The position numbers and the translations under genes are program-made. A model generated the notes under the pieces. That model was not told the origin of the DNA. It was given only the letters and a program-made list of their open reading frames with translations, and did not search any database. Shown one piece after another: positions 11,971-24,645 of a stretch of DNA of 64,000 nt. Positions within the stretch are counted from its first letter, which is position 1, and every line of letters begins with the position of its first letter. The stretch spans positions 560,084-624,083 of the forward strand of contig MU001683.1 of the NCBI GenBank assembly GCA_010093515.1, read 5' to 3'. Source of the DNA: Lineolata rhizophorae. Lineage: Eukaryota > Ascomycota > Dothideomycetes > Lineolatales > Lineolataceae.

Positions 11971-14001
11971 TTATATACCAGCACTGGTCTCGACGTAGTC
12001 CTCCTCACTTTCATCGCTGCTGCTTTCACTTGCCCTTCGCCTCCGCTCACTCGGCCCATCGAGAGAAACTGTTCCCAGAGCCCAATCGTTAGCAACACGC
12101 TCTCTTCCAACCCAAGAAGGGCAACAACGAAGGGCAATGTAAAGAGGGGGGGGGGAAATAAATAAAAAATGAAAGGGGCAAGGACACACCTCCGGGCAGC
12201 ACAAACCAGCTGCACCCCCACGCGACCGCAAACGTCGCCGTCAGACACACAAACACCGTCGGCGTGTACTTGCCGACGGTGGCGCTGTAGATGCCGTTGA
12301 AGGCGGCGGGCGCGACGACGCGGGCGAGCGCGTGCAGCAGGCCCGTGGCGCCGAGCAGCTGGCCAGTCCGGTCGGCCGGCACGTGCTTGGTGAGGCTGGA
12401 CTGGAGGGTCGGGGAGCCGAGGCCGCCGACGGCGGTGACGGCGCCGGCCAGCACGAAGAGCCCGCCCGACGGCGCCAGCGCGTAGCCGAGGTAGCCGAGC
12501 GTGTCGAAGAAGATGGCGGCGCGGATCACGGCCAGGTCGAAGCGGTCGGCGCCGGGCGTCTTGCCACGGTGGTGGTGGTGGCGGCGGGCCGCCGGACCGC
12601 GCACCAGGCGCGTGATCACCGGCAGCACGACGATGAGGCAGAAGACGCGGCACGAGTTGACGACGGAGACGAAGACGGACGACTCGTACGTGCCGAAGCC
12701 GAAGACGTACTCGGTGTAGTAGACGACGACCGTCATGGAGCCCATGGCGACGCCGAAGATGATGGTGTCGATGGCGGACAGCAGCACGAGGTTGCGGCGC
12801 ACAGCCGCCGACGAGCCCTCGCCCCGCGGGTACAGGATCTTGAGCGGCTCGAGCAGGTTAAAGGACCGGATCTGCGTCAGCCAGTCCGCGGCAGGGCCGA
12901 GAGCGTCGCGCATCTGCCGGTACTTTTCCCGCGCGGCTTCCTGCCGCGACTTGGAGAGCGACTCCGGGATCACTAGGAGGGTGAATAGGACGAAGAAGAC
13001 ATGGCACCCTAGCGCGATGTAGAAGATGGTGAGGATGGAGCCCGTGGCTTTGACGAGGAGGCCGGCTAGGATGGGGCCCACAGCGATGCCCGTGAAGAGG
13101 CAGCCGTGGAAGTATCCGAAAGCGACGTTGCGCTGGGAAGGCGGGGTGCAGTCCGTGGCGTAGGCATGCATGATGGCCATGGCACAGATGAAGGAGCCGC
13201 AGAGCCCGTCGAAGGCGAACCCAAGCAGGATCAAGTTTATGGGGAAGGTGTCGGGGTAAATTGCCGCGAAGATGGTGATGACTTCGCCGATCATCGTGCC
13301 GGCCACGGACACGAAGATGAGCTTCCTGCGCCCATACCGGTCTGATAGTGCGCCAAGCTTCGGACTCGTAATGGCTGATAGGACACCTGTGATGACGTTT
13401 CCGTAAAGAGTGAACTTGGCGACTCGCGACTGAACTTCCGGAATCCGGCACTGGTCATCGTTGGCTCCCGCTAGGAATGTTGAAAAGTCTCGATCCGATA
13501 CTGAGCGGTCGGACGTGTACTCGCGGCATATGAGTTCGAGGATCAGATTCAGCTTGGGCACGATAATTCCACCAAACGCCAGCATGCTAATGAAGAAAGG
13601 GCCGAGCACCCAGAAAATCTGCGCTGGCATTAGCATCTCAAGACAATTCACATGTTTTCCGGAACAAGATAATGAAAAATGCAAAGCTAATAAATAATGG
13701 AGAAGTGGAGAAGTGGAGGAGACTTTGGATTGTTCCAATGGCCACGTACAGACGGTCTCTTCCACCACGGCAAGCCACTGAACTCTGCTGTTCCACTCCA
13801 GTCGGCATCATCGTGGTGCCGGTGGTGGTGGCTTAGTGTGTCGTCACTCTCTCGTGAGCTGCTTCTCAGCAAAGGCGTCTGTTCTGAGCCCTGGTCACCA
13901 CTCGCGTCGACTCGGCCGTCGGCAGCACCAATAGAGTCTCGGGAAGGGCGGCGCCCGGCGCCAGCGCCAGTGCCCGTCGCAACAGCTGTGCTCTCACCCA
14001 T
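11971..14001 (-). CDS. Major facilitator superfamily transporter, DHA1 (TCR/Tet-like) drug-proton antiporter family
   Basis: Predicted exons are 14001-13750, 13636-12190 and 12068-11971, with matching phases, giving 598 residues. The N-terminal 80 residues are hydrophilic, with TPLLRSSS (dileucine-like) and a His run. The membrane domain begins at the WWKRPS/MLMPAQ junction. Motif A of the superfamily is clear at residues 175-189 (SPKLGALSDRYGRRK), in the loop between helices 2 and 3. About twelve hydrophobic segments follow, with a central loop rich in charged residues (SKSRQEAAREKYRQMRD). A His-rich loop (RRHHHHRGKT) lies between later helices. The C-terminus is a Ser/Glu/Asp tail (SESSSDESEEDY). 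The family exports drugs and small metabolites at the plasma or vacuolar membrane by proton exchange. The substrate cannot be told from sequence. No biosynthetic cluster surrounds it. Confidence 0.9.
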
Positions 14002-14716
14002 AGCGATAAGTTCAAGGCAGATCTAAAAGGGTTTATATTGGAGAGTCCTGAGATAGCTGTGCGATGGGAATGTGCGGCGTGGTAGCATAGGCGCGCGACG
14101 CGACTTCTGAGAGAAGGGGCCGCGGTTAGCTGGGAAGCGGTTACGTGGGCCCCAGACGCCTCATGCTACGGAATGAAGGACGAAGAAAACGAGCAGCGCA
14201 TCTGCCTCGCCAGCAGACCCGCAGCATAAGGCAAAGGAGGGAAGCCGGAACAAGGAAAATGAGGGCGAGGAGGGAGTGTAAAATAGAAGAAAGATAAGTC
14301 GATGATGCGCATGTAGCAGTCGTCGGAAGACTAACCCCATGGGAGCAAGATGGCTTGATAATCCACCGATCAACTAGCGACACTAGGGCTGTACCGGGGG
14401 CCGATAAGATTATCTAAAACTCCGGGAGAAGCTCCCCTTTCTCCGTGGGCTCCCCACCGGAGCTTTGCCATTCTTGCACCCTGGCACGCGCTGGACAAGC
14501 CGAATCGATCAATGAGACGACAATTTTGCTCCAAGGTGCCCTGTCCGGCGACTATGTGCGGACGAATCCGACCGGAAATGGTGGAATGCATACCTTGCTC
14601 CGTGTCTGACGAAGGGATATTCCGCGCCGGATTCATTCCGTTTCCCAAGAAGCCGTGCTGTGCGCCACGCCGTCAGTGGACAGCGCGGCATGCGGGAGCG
14701 GGCAGTCGGCCGCTGA

Positions 14717-14869
14717 GACCTGCCGACGGCGTCGGCGTGCCGCGCGTGCTTGGAAATCCAGCGTGACAAGTGGCTGCTGCCCACGCTGCACGGGCCCACG
14801 CGCGCGCTGCAAGGCTGCATGGAGCCGACGGGCGCCCAGCCCTACACCGAACGGCCCCCGAAGTGGTAA
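14717..14869 (+). other. Coding-like 50-codon tail ending in a stop, possible last exon of an unrecognised gene
   Basis: In one plus frame the DNA reads as a balanced peptide containing DKWLLPTLHGPTRALQGC and ending in PYTERPPKW before TAA at 14867-14869. Its composition (Trp, Cys, Tyr, few repeats) looks more like a conserved domain end than a chance opening. The frame is closed by a stop at 14714-14716 and has no ATG, so it would have to be spliced to an upstream exon that I could not find, or be a gene remnant. I do not recognise the family. Confidence 0.25.
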
Positions 14870-14914
14870 TGTCTACGTTTGACCATCTTCCTATATGTGA
14901 TATAAACAGTGTGC

Positions 14915-14916
<2 letters not shown>

Positions 14917-14945
<29 letters not shown>

Positions 14946-14949
14946 GAAA
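14917..14949 (+). repeat. (AAAAG)n microsatellite
   Basis: A short A run is followed by about five copies of AAAAG, directly downstream of the ferrochelatase stop codon. Read on the gene's strand it is a CTTTT tract in the presumed 3' untranslated region. Confidence 0.8.
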
Positions 14950-14966
14950 CCGTTCGAGGCAACAAT

Positions 14967-17327
<2,361 letters not shown>

Positions 17328-18834
17328 TCAATGCCCATGCGCGTGGCCCACCTGTGTCAATAGCGGCAACAGCATGCCCAGCACAGCAATCCCGCTCTCC
17401 GCTAGCGACGGCCCCTTGTGCCCCACGGCGCTCGTCCGTGGCCCGTACGGCTCGTCCACGAAGCCATTCTCTAGCTCCGCTGGATGCGCATGGCCATGGC
17501 CGCCGGCTTGCGGCATGACAGACTCTTGCATCGAATGCATAGCGACGTATCTGCGTGCCTTATCAGTCTGACTGCCCAAATGAGCAACAAAAAGGCTCGT
17601 AGAAAATAGAATAGGCAGAAAGAAAACGAACAGAAACATACAAAAAAGTCCCTCCCGAAAAAATCAGCACCACCCCGGTCCACCACTCCCTCGCGCCCTT
17701 GGCGCCACCGGCCGCTCCTTGCGCCGCCCCACCAAACAAATTCACCACCGCCCACGTCGCCACCGCCCCAACCGGCGCCGCCAAGCTGAAAACGCCCAGA
17801 TGTGCGCGCGCGGCGCGCTTCCCGTAGCCCTGCTTGAGCAGCACGCTCGTGAGGCCGAACGCAGCGGGAGCCTTGTGCAGCATGATGGCGACGAAGACGA
17901 CGAGGCCGAGGCCGGGGCTTCCAGCGCCGCCGCCGGACTCGCCGCCGCCGCCGCTGCCGCCCGTGGTGCTGGCCCCCAGCGCGATGCCGTCGGCGACGGC
18001 GTGGATGACCAGGCCGATGGTCGTCGAGGGCGTGCCGCCGGAGGCGCCCGCGGCGGAGCCGCCGGCATCGAGATCGCCGGGCAGGGGCGACGAGGGCGAC
18101 GGCGAGTGGAGGCCTTGCGAGAGGTGCGAGAGGGATATGTGTTGCGGGCGCTGGGGCCGCGGGCGTCGGGCGGAGAGGGCCGCGGGGAGGATGTCGATGA
18201 GGTACATGAGGATGAAGCCGAGGGTGAGGGCGACGCCGATCATGGCGTGCGCGGAGTCGGCGTCGGCGTCGGGTGCGGGTGAGGAGTGGTCGGATGAGCC
18301 AGCGGGCGCCGCAGCTGGGCTGGTGCCGTCTTCTTCGACGTCGGTTAGGAGGTGGTCGCTGTCGACGGCATCGCGCGCGTCGACGTCGACGTGGTGTCGT
18401 GGAGCTAGCCACGACTCAGGCGCGGCTATGTGAGGCGCTTCTTCTGCCGCGAAGCGCCTGCGATACGCGGCGAGTCCTTCTTCTCGTCGTGCGTGCGTAT
18501 GGCCGCCGGAGCTTGAGCCCGCATTGTACAGCGTCTCGACGCCTTCGGGGATGATGACGATGAGCGCGGTGCCGACGAGCACACCCGTGCCCAGAGCGGA
18601 GATGAAGCGCAATTGGCGCTGCGAAAGCGAGAAGGAGAGCGGAAGTGAGCCGGCGAGGAAGGAGCTGTAGTTTGGGGACGAGGTGTGAGCGTGAGTATTG
18701 CTGTTCGGAAGTGCGGGAAGAGCTGCTGCAAGCTAGCATCTTCCAGAGGAGACAGGCGCTGATAGGAGTGGATTCGCTTACGACACTGCCATTATAGCGC
18801 TCAGGGTGAGCAGCATAAAGAGTCCGTCCCACAT
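17328..18834 (-). CDS. ZIP-family zinc (manganese) transporter, ZIP9/ATX2-like
   Basis: Predicted exons are 18834-18782, 18664-17642 and 17550-17328, in phase, giving 432 residues. The N-terminus has a first membrane span, then SSFLAGSLPLSFSLSQRQLR and LGTGVLVGTALIVIIPEG, the typical start of ZIP9-type proteins. A long hydrophilic loop rich in His, Asp and Ser follows. The metal-path helices carry HAVADGIALGAS (HxxxDG) and MLHKAPAAFG (HKxPxxxG). The C-terminal exon has a His-rich stretch (GGHGHAHP) and a last span ending in GHAHGH. ZIP proteins move Zn2+ or Mn2+ into the cytosol; ZIP9/ATX2 relatives sit in the Golgi. The loop between the HxxxDG and HKxP motifs is inflated with Gly/Ser (GGSGGGGESGGGAGSPG), a low-complexity expansion. 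The gene is divergent from HAT1. Confidence 0.9.
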
Positions 18835-19291
18835 GGCGGCATTTGGTGAGGGCGCAGAGCCACCCTGGAGCGTTCTGGCGCGGAGTTGGCGACTGGCAGC
18901 GTGGCCAGGTTGAGCCGCGACCCGGACCCTGGGATCTGCGGCGCCGCCTTGGCGCGCCCCGCCCGTGCGCTTTTGCTTGGCGTCCGGCGCTGGACGCGTC
19001 CGCTACATCTCACTTCGGTCGCGCCTTTCGCGTCACTCTGTCCACCCTCCGCTAGCTCCTACTGGCCGCCCCCCGCTGCAACAAACTCAACATTACGCTT
19101 CCCCCTTTGCCTCAAAACAACCTCATCCTCTCTCTCGCGCGGTAGCGATTATCGCCCGACATAACACGTTCACCTTGTGTCGGTCCGGTTCGACCAATCG
19201 ATCGGGCACTTAACCTCTTGTCCAAACACCCTCTAGCCCCAAAGCGCGGCGCCCAGCCAAGGTCACCCCGGCGCGCGCCCCAGCAAATATC
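18835..19291. promoter_or_regulatory. Divergent promoter region between the ZIP transporter and HAT1
   Basis: The two start codons are 457 bases apart and point away from each other, so this stretch must carry both promoters. It is GC-rich near the ZIP start and has pyrimidine tracts (about 19095-19140) on the HAT1 side. I see no clear TATA box or named factor site. Confidence 0.5.
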
Positions 19292-21145
19292 ATGGACGAC
19301 TTGCAAGAGCTGCAGTCCTGTTCGTAAAGATGTTCTCCTCCACCCTTGGGATCGTTTTACGTTTCTAACTCTGTATTCGCTTGTACATAGACGTCGCCAG
19401 CGCGAACGAGGCCATCGAAATCAACCTCGTGCGGCCCGGAAAGTCGCCCGGCTCGGCCGAATACATCGACGAGGAGCCGTTCCATCCCAACTTTACCTAC
19501 GAGATTTTCGGCCAGGATGAGGCGATATTCGGGTACAAGGGTCTCGATATCAAGCTCACCTTCCGGGCGTACGACCTGCGTCCGGCGCTGGAGGTGCGCT
19601 TCAAGGACAAGTTCAAGCCTATTGGCGAGACGGAGGCGATGGATGTTGAGGGCCCGTTGCGCAAATTTTTGCCCGAGAGTATGCCCCGCCTGCCAAAGTT
19701 TCGTAGAGAGTTGGAGAACGTGAGCCGCGTCGCTAACTGGTGTGTTCCCTGATTAGGCGCATTTGGCAAGAATCAGGCGTTCGTTGAAGGCGAATTGGTT
19801 GCCGACGAGAGCGTGAGCGAGTGGAAGCCGCCCGGCGTCCAACTGACTTCCTACCGCCATGAGGGGAAGAAATACGAAATTTGGCAATCGAACCTAGTAG
19901 ACCCCAAAGCGCGATCCATTTTTGAGAACGGCAAGATTTTGATCCCGATGAACATCGAGGGTGGCACGTGCCAGGAGCTTGAAGGCGAGGATATGGACTG
20001 GACGCTCGAGCGTTGGAAGGTGTTCTTCCTGTAAGTATTCTTCCCTCTAACCTCTGGGCGCGCTTCGAGAACGGACTAAAGTCGCTTACGCCAACATCTA
20101 TATCGCTAGCTACGAAGTGACCTCCTCCCACCGCGCCCCCTACGTCCTCACCGGCTTCGCTACTAGCTACCGCATCTGGGTATTCCCCACTCCGCAGTTT
20201 CTCTCCCAAATTAACGCCAATTCCTCTACCGGGCCCCTCTACCCTACCGACGTGTATCCCCCTCCCACCGCCCCTCCGCACCCGTCCTCTGAACCTCCCA
20301 CCTTTGACGCCGTAAAGTACTCTCCTCTTAAAGCCCCCAGCCGCGAGCGTATTTCGCAATTCGTCATCCTACCACCCTTCCAGGGCCGCTCCCACGGCTC
20401 CCGCCTATACAACTGCCTCATGAGGACGTTCCGGGCCGACCCGTACGTCGTCGAAGTCACGGTCGAGGACCCTAACGAGAACTTCGACGACCTGCGCGAC
20501 TGGTGCGACATCGCGTACCTGCGGACGGACCCGGACTTCGCGGCACTGAGCGTGCCGACGGAGTTGCCCCCGGACGCGCTCAAGCCGGACGGCCCGGCGC
20601 CGGCCGATCTGATCCTCGCGCCCGCAACCGTGGACGCGCTGCGGCGCAAGCACCGCGTCGCGCCGCGCCAGTTCGCGCGCGTCGCCGAGATGCACCTGCT
20701 CAGCAAGATCCCGCGGCTGCACCGCAGCGCGGCGCGCATCTCGCGCAAGGAGAAGAGCTCGCACCCCATGGACCGCGTCTTCTTCTTCTGGCGGCTGCTG
20801 GTCAAGACGCGCATCTACGCGCAGAACGCGGATCAGATGGCGGACATGGAGAGGGAGGAGCGGCTCGAGAAGGTGGAGGCGGCCATGGAGAACGTGCTCG
20901 GCGAGTACGAGGAGAAATTGGAGGGGGCTGAGAGGAGGAGGACGAGGATGAGGGACGCGGGAGAGGATGAGGAGATGGCGGAGGCGGAGCCGGCGGCGGG
21001 GCAGAGGAGGAAGAGGGTTGTGGAGGATGATGAGGAGACTGATGAGGAAAATGGAGAGGGGCAAGGGAAGCAGGAGGGGAGGTTGACCGTCGAGGATAGG
21101 GGTAAGAGGACGAAGTCGGAGGAGAAGAGAGTGAGAACGGTTTGA
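19292..21145 (+). CDS. HAT1: Histone acetyltransferase type B catalytic subunit (HAT1/KAT1)
   Basis: Predicted exons are 19292-19323, 19401-19678, 19757-20030 and 20110-21145, in phase, giving 539 residues. HAT1 acetylates Lys5 and Lys12 of newly made histone H4 before chromatin assembly. The N-terminal domain reads ANEAIEINLVRP, then YEIFGQDEAIFGYKGLDIKL. The GNAT domain follows: RAPYVLTGFATSYRIWVFP, the acetyl-CoA loop ILPPFQGRSHGSRLYN (about residues 279-295) and VTVEDPNENFDDLRDWCD, which holds the catalytic Glu. The last 100 residues are a charged, low-complexity tail of Glu, Arg and Lys (EEMAEAEPAAGQRRKR) with probable nuclear-localisation motifs. The second-intron donor (19679) was chosen because it restores the expected FLPESAFGK junction. 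The gene is convergent with the cysteine-rich surface protein. Confidence 0.93.
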
Positions 21146-21923
21146 AGGGCGTGGAAGGTGGGATGGAGTGGCGGAGGCTGTGCGGACTCTTAACCAAGGT
21201 CGGATGGTCTGAATAATTTTCCTGTTTTTTTTTTTTTTCTATACTTTTTCTGGCACGTTCGGAAATCCCTGCCAAGCGCTGAAAGGAGACTGATTGGCTA
21301 GGGATAGAGCGCACTTATGTACTCCAATGTAGCGTCTTATTCCTGAGAGCCTATTCTCACCCATGGAGGCGTTGTGCGGAGTTCCAAATAGGTCTGGATA
21401 TAAAGAAATCATGGGAGCTTTGCGCCCTTCCAGTTATCTGTGGTCATACCTCGAATCTAAGAGATTGCTATAGGAGGTTGGTCGGTACCTCGAGGTATTG
21501 AGTGCCTCGTGCTTGCAAGCGTCCTCGAAGGGTTGAAGTATCACCTTGCGCAAAACAATTCCCACTCGAAAATGTTCCCAAAGCTCAGTCTGACAAAATC
21601 TAGAATTTTATACCATCCCAAGGTTTCAACGGCTTCATCGGAAACCATGGGCTAACATCCTATGAACGGTAGAGACAAGACAACTCCAAACGACCAGACT
21701 AGAAAGCAACAAACTAAACATGAACAGCAAAGGCAACCAAATCCCATGCTGGCGAAGAATAAGGCAGGCAGCACACCATATACCACCGATAATGTGTACC
21801 ATGGATATCTCCAACTTGGTCATCAAATCATAGTAACCAACCATCTCATCTGTCTATCAACTAAAAAAGCAAAGCAACAACTTGCACTCCCCTTTCGTAC
21901 AACCACCACTACTCTCATCCGCC
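21146..21923. other. Intergenic between convergent genes
   Basis: This holds the 3' ends of HAT1 and of the cysteine-rich protein. A T14 run lies near 21225-21238. The open frame at 21662-22315 (plus) overlaps the next gene in antisense and is not convincing. No gene is seen. Confidence 0.4.
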
Positions 21924-23505
21924 TCATTTCCTCTTGCCCACCTGCGAATCGTGCGCATCCAACTCCTGCACCTCGCCCTCGCCCGGCAACTCCGCCGGAG
22001 CAGTCTGCTCCTGATCGGCCCTCAGCGGCGTGGCCACCCCGCTCGCCGCATCCTTCGCCCCGACCGCATACGGCTTCGGCATCCCGCTACCCCACAGCTG
22101 ACTGCTATCCGCGGAGCCAAAGCCCGTCTGCGTCAGCGCGGGGCTCGCCGCGTCGCCGTACATGGGGGTACTTTGCGCCTGCCCCTGCATCTGCTGCTGC
22201 TGCCAGGGCGGCAGGCCGGCGCCGCCGGCCGCGGCGGTGCCCGGCGAGGCGGCGTTCGCCGCTCTGGCGCGCCTGCGCCGCCGGAAGAAGAGGAAGCCGA
22301 GGCCGGTGGCGCTGAGGACTAGGAGCAAGGGGCCGAGCGCGATGCCGGCGATGGCGCCGGCGGATAGGGTGGCTTGGTTGTCGTCGTCGTCGTCGTCGTC
22401 GTCGTCGCTGTCGCCATCTGCTCCGGTGGTGCTCGCGGCGCCGGTGCCCTCACTCGTCGTCGCTGCTGTCGACGAAGAAACGACGCGTGACGAGCGGGTG
22501 GAGGGACGGGAGGTGGACGCGGTGGAGCGGTCCGCGCTGATGAGGTCCTGGCGGGGGATGTTGCAGCGGACTTGGTCGGCTGTGGCGTTGAAGTTGTCGG
22601 CGCAGGTGGTGAGACGGGGGCAGCAGGCTTGATTGGTGTTGGGGCCGAGCTGGGTGCACTGGACGGCGCCGTTGGCGTTGCAGTTGGAAGGTTGGTCGAC
22701 GTAGCAGCTGCCTTCTCTGTTTGAGGGGAAGAAGGTTAGTAATGGGAGGTGGACGAAGGCGAGAGGTAGGAGTAAGTGTAGGTCGGGAGAGAAGTGTGAC
22801 GATGGAGGGTCGGTGATAATGATGCTGGTTGTCTGTGTTGTAGGTTTCATGGCCTCAAGAGGGAAGTTATCTTCCAATGACCCATATTGCAGTGATCGCA
22901 GCCCACATGAGTACATGTTGAGTGTCATGTGGCTTCCGGAAGTATGAAGTATCCCAAATCTAGTAAACCGCACTCCAAGCCACGCTTAACACAGATACCA
23001 GCGGACAACCAGGCCCAAATCATTGTACCAGCCGCATACCAACTCATCGGGCGAATTTGATGCCGAGAATGGCTGACAAGTCAAGCAACACTTACTCTTC
23101 AACGCAACACCACCCTTTCCCGAGATACTGTTCGCACTGCGGAAATGGCTCCGAGGCTCTCACACCTGCCATTTAAAGTCAGCCAACTAATCCGTCCCTT
23201 TCAACTACCATACCAAAGAAACTAAAGACAGACATACAACAAAGTGTATCGTTTGGTGTGCAAGTGTTGCGGCTGGCACCCTCGCCGGGAAAAGCATCGT
23301 CGCAGACGTCTCGCCTGAATATGTGCGCGCCCCCAAACGGTTCCCGCACGGAGTATCCGAACATTGATCCGAAGTCGAAGGCGGGCGTAGCGACGGCGGA
23401 AGCCGGCGTATTCTGTGCTGCCGGTGACGACACCATCGTGGCGCCCTGCTGTTGTCCGCCTGGCGGAGAGACCGCCAGGAACCATTGCCAGAATCTCGTC
23501 AACAT
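21924..23505 (-). CDS. Cysteine-rich single-pass surface protein, unknown function
   Basis: Predicted exons are 23505-23238, 23165-23096 and 22716-21924, in phase, giving 376 residues. The 5' end is uncertain. Residues about 68-164 form a cysteine-rich domain whose cysteines are spread over all three exons (FRRDVCDD, PQCEQYLGKGWCCVEE, GSCYVDQPSNCN, NQACCPRLTTC). A Ser/Thr linker (177-210), nine consecutive Asp (217-225), one membrane span (about 230-254, GAIAGIALGPLLLVLSATGL) and a basic stop-transfer FFRRRRR follow. The 115-residue tail is rich in Gln, Pro, Ala and Gly. This layout is that of a type I cell-surface sensor of the WSC/Mid2 kind, but the cysteine pattern is not one I recognise. 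The N-terminus (LTRFWQWFLAV) is a weak signal peptide, so an upstream exon may be missing. The second intron (379 bases) is unusually long. Confidence 0.6.
22380..22407 (-). repeat. (GAC)n microsatellite encoding poly-Asp
   Basis: About nine GAC triplets (GTC on the plus strand) encode the Asp run just outside the membrane span of the cysteine-rich protein. Length variation here would change the acidic stalk without shifting frame. Confidence 0.8.
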
Positions 23506-24645
23506 CGGGTTCGGTATTCAGCGCGCGAAGCGGTCTGTTGTGCGACAAGCGCTTTTGTTCGGAGCGAGCCAGCGGTGTTCGGAGGAGGCTTCGGAGTAGG
23601 CTCCGGAGTGGAGAGTGTACAAAATGAAACTGAAGCAAAGGGGCGTTCGATTGATGAGATGAAGGGCTTGCCTCGGGATGAGAATGAGAATGGTGTCTCT
23701 GAGGCTGAGAACGAACTCAACGCTACATCCAACCGCAGATTGAGGAGCTACGGCAACGGTAGCACCCGAGAACGATTGAGGGAAATGAGTTATAATTGGC
23801 ACGTCAGACTCTCCCGCAGCGGCCGGCGGCGGTGCAGGTCAACTCGTGAAACGGGGCCATGTTAGCGAATAAAGCAAGGGATCAACATGACAGGCCGGCT
23901 ACAGCATGAGGCTAAGGCTTCCTTGCGCTCCTTCCTCCGTACTGGAGGCTAGCCGCGCAGTAGCCGTCTACTTGGCAGGCCTGCGCGTGCGAATTGGGGC
24001 CCCCGAGCGTTTTTCGGCCCCCAGGCTTACGCCACAAGTCCGGGGCAATACCTGTACTTTGTCATTTCCCGTCGTTAGCGATCACTTCTCACTCCTGCGC
24101 GGTACGGGGGTTCGGACCAATGAGAATGCTCGGGGCTAAGATGGCGCATGCTCCCAACGAAGGAGACAGTAATTGATGTGCCTGCGGTATGATTCAGCTT
24201 TCTGGCTCCGGCAAATGTTATGGCAATGAATTCAGAAAATATGCCCCCTTCGAGAAGATGACGATCGCTCTTTAGAAGTGCAAGGCGCCGAGTTTGAGAA
24301 GTGAATGCGCCGGGGCAGCGGTGGAGGCCGGAAATAGTTGTAGAGGGCCCTTTGCATAGTCAGCGGCCAACCAGCCCCTCGGCCCTTGGCTCCTTCAACC
24401 AAGCGCGCCACACGCCGGCGTGGCTGTCGCCCTACGGACTGGCCACCTCCTTGAACAACCCCCGTTGACGCTTTCAGCCTCATGGACTCCGCGCGGCCAC
24501 CTTTTCTCCCGTTCCCTTCTCTACCTCGCCCGCACACTCCTCTCTCCCTCGCACCGCCTGCGCTCCTCCTCAGACCGCCGCCGCAACCGACGGGGCCCCC
24601 GTAAGCTTGCCGTCTGCTCCTCAGCACGCGCGCTCGAGAAATGCC
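23506..24645. other. Divergent intergenic region
   Basis: This lies between the start of the cysteine-rich protein (minus) and the DUF3431 gene (plus). It should contain both promoters and perhaps a missing first exon of the minus-strand gene near 23520-23810. A pyrimidine-rich stretch at about 24470-24600 is the likely leader of the DUF3431 gene. No further gene is seen. Confidence 0.4.

Larger units (their letters stand above)
14002..14966. other. Intergenic between the MFS gene and ferrochelatase, with one coding-like tail
   Basis: The left part is the MFS promoter. Between 14717 and 14869 there is an unusual coding-like plus-strand tail (separate entry). The right end, 14917-14949, is an A-rich (AAAAG) repeat just past the ferrochelatase stop. 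Nothing else is recognised. Confidence 0.4.

Noticed and set aside
12332-12976. 214-codon plus-strand frame
   Set aside because: Antisense to the MFS transporter exon 2. The translation is repetitive Ala/Asp/Glu/Arg with no motif.
17471-18412. 313-codon minus-strand frame
   Set aside because: It is the ZIP transporter read in another frame: Arg/Pro/His-rich without membrane spans in the right order.
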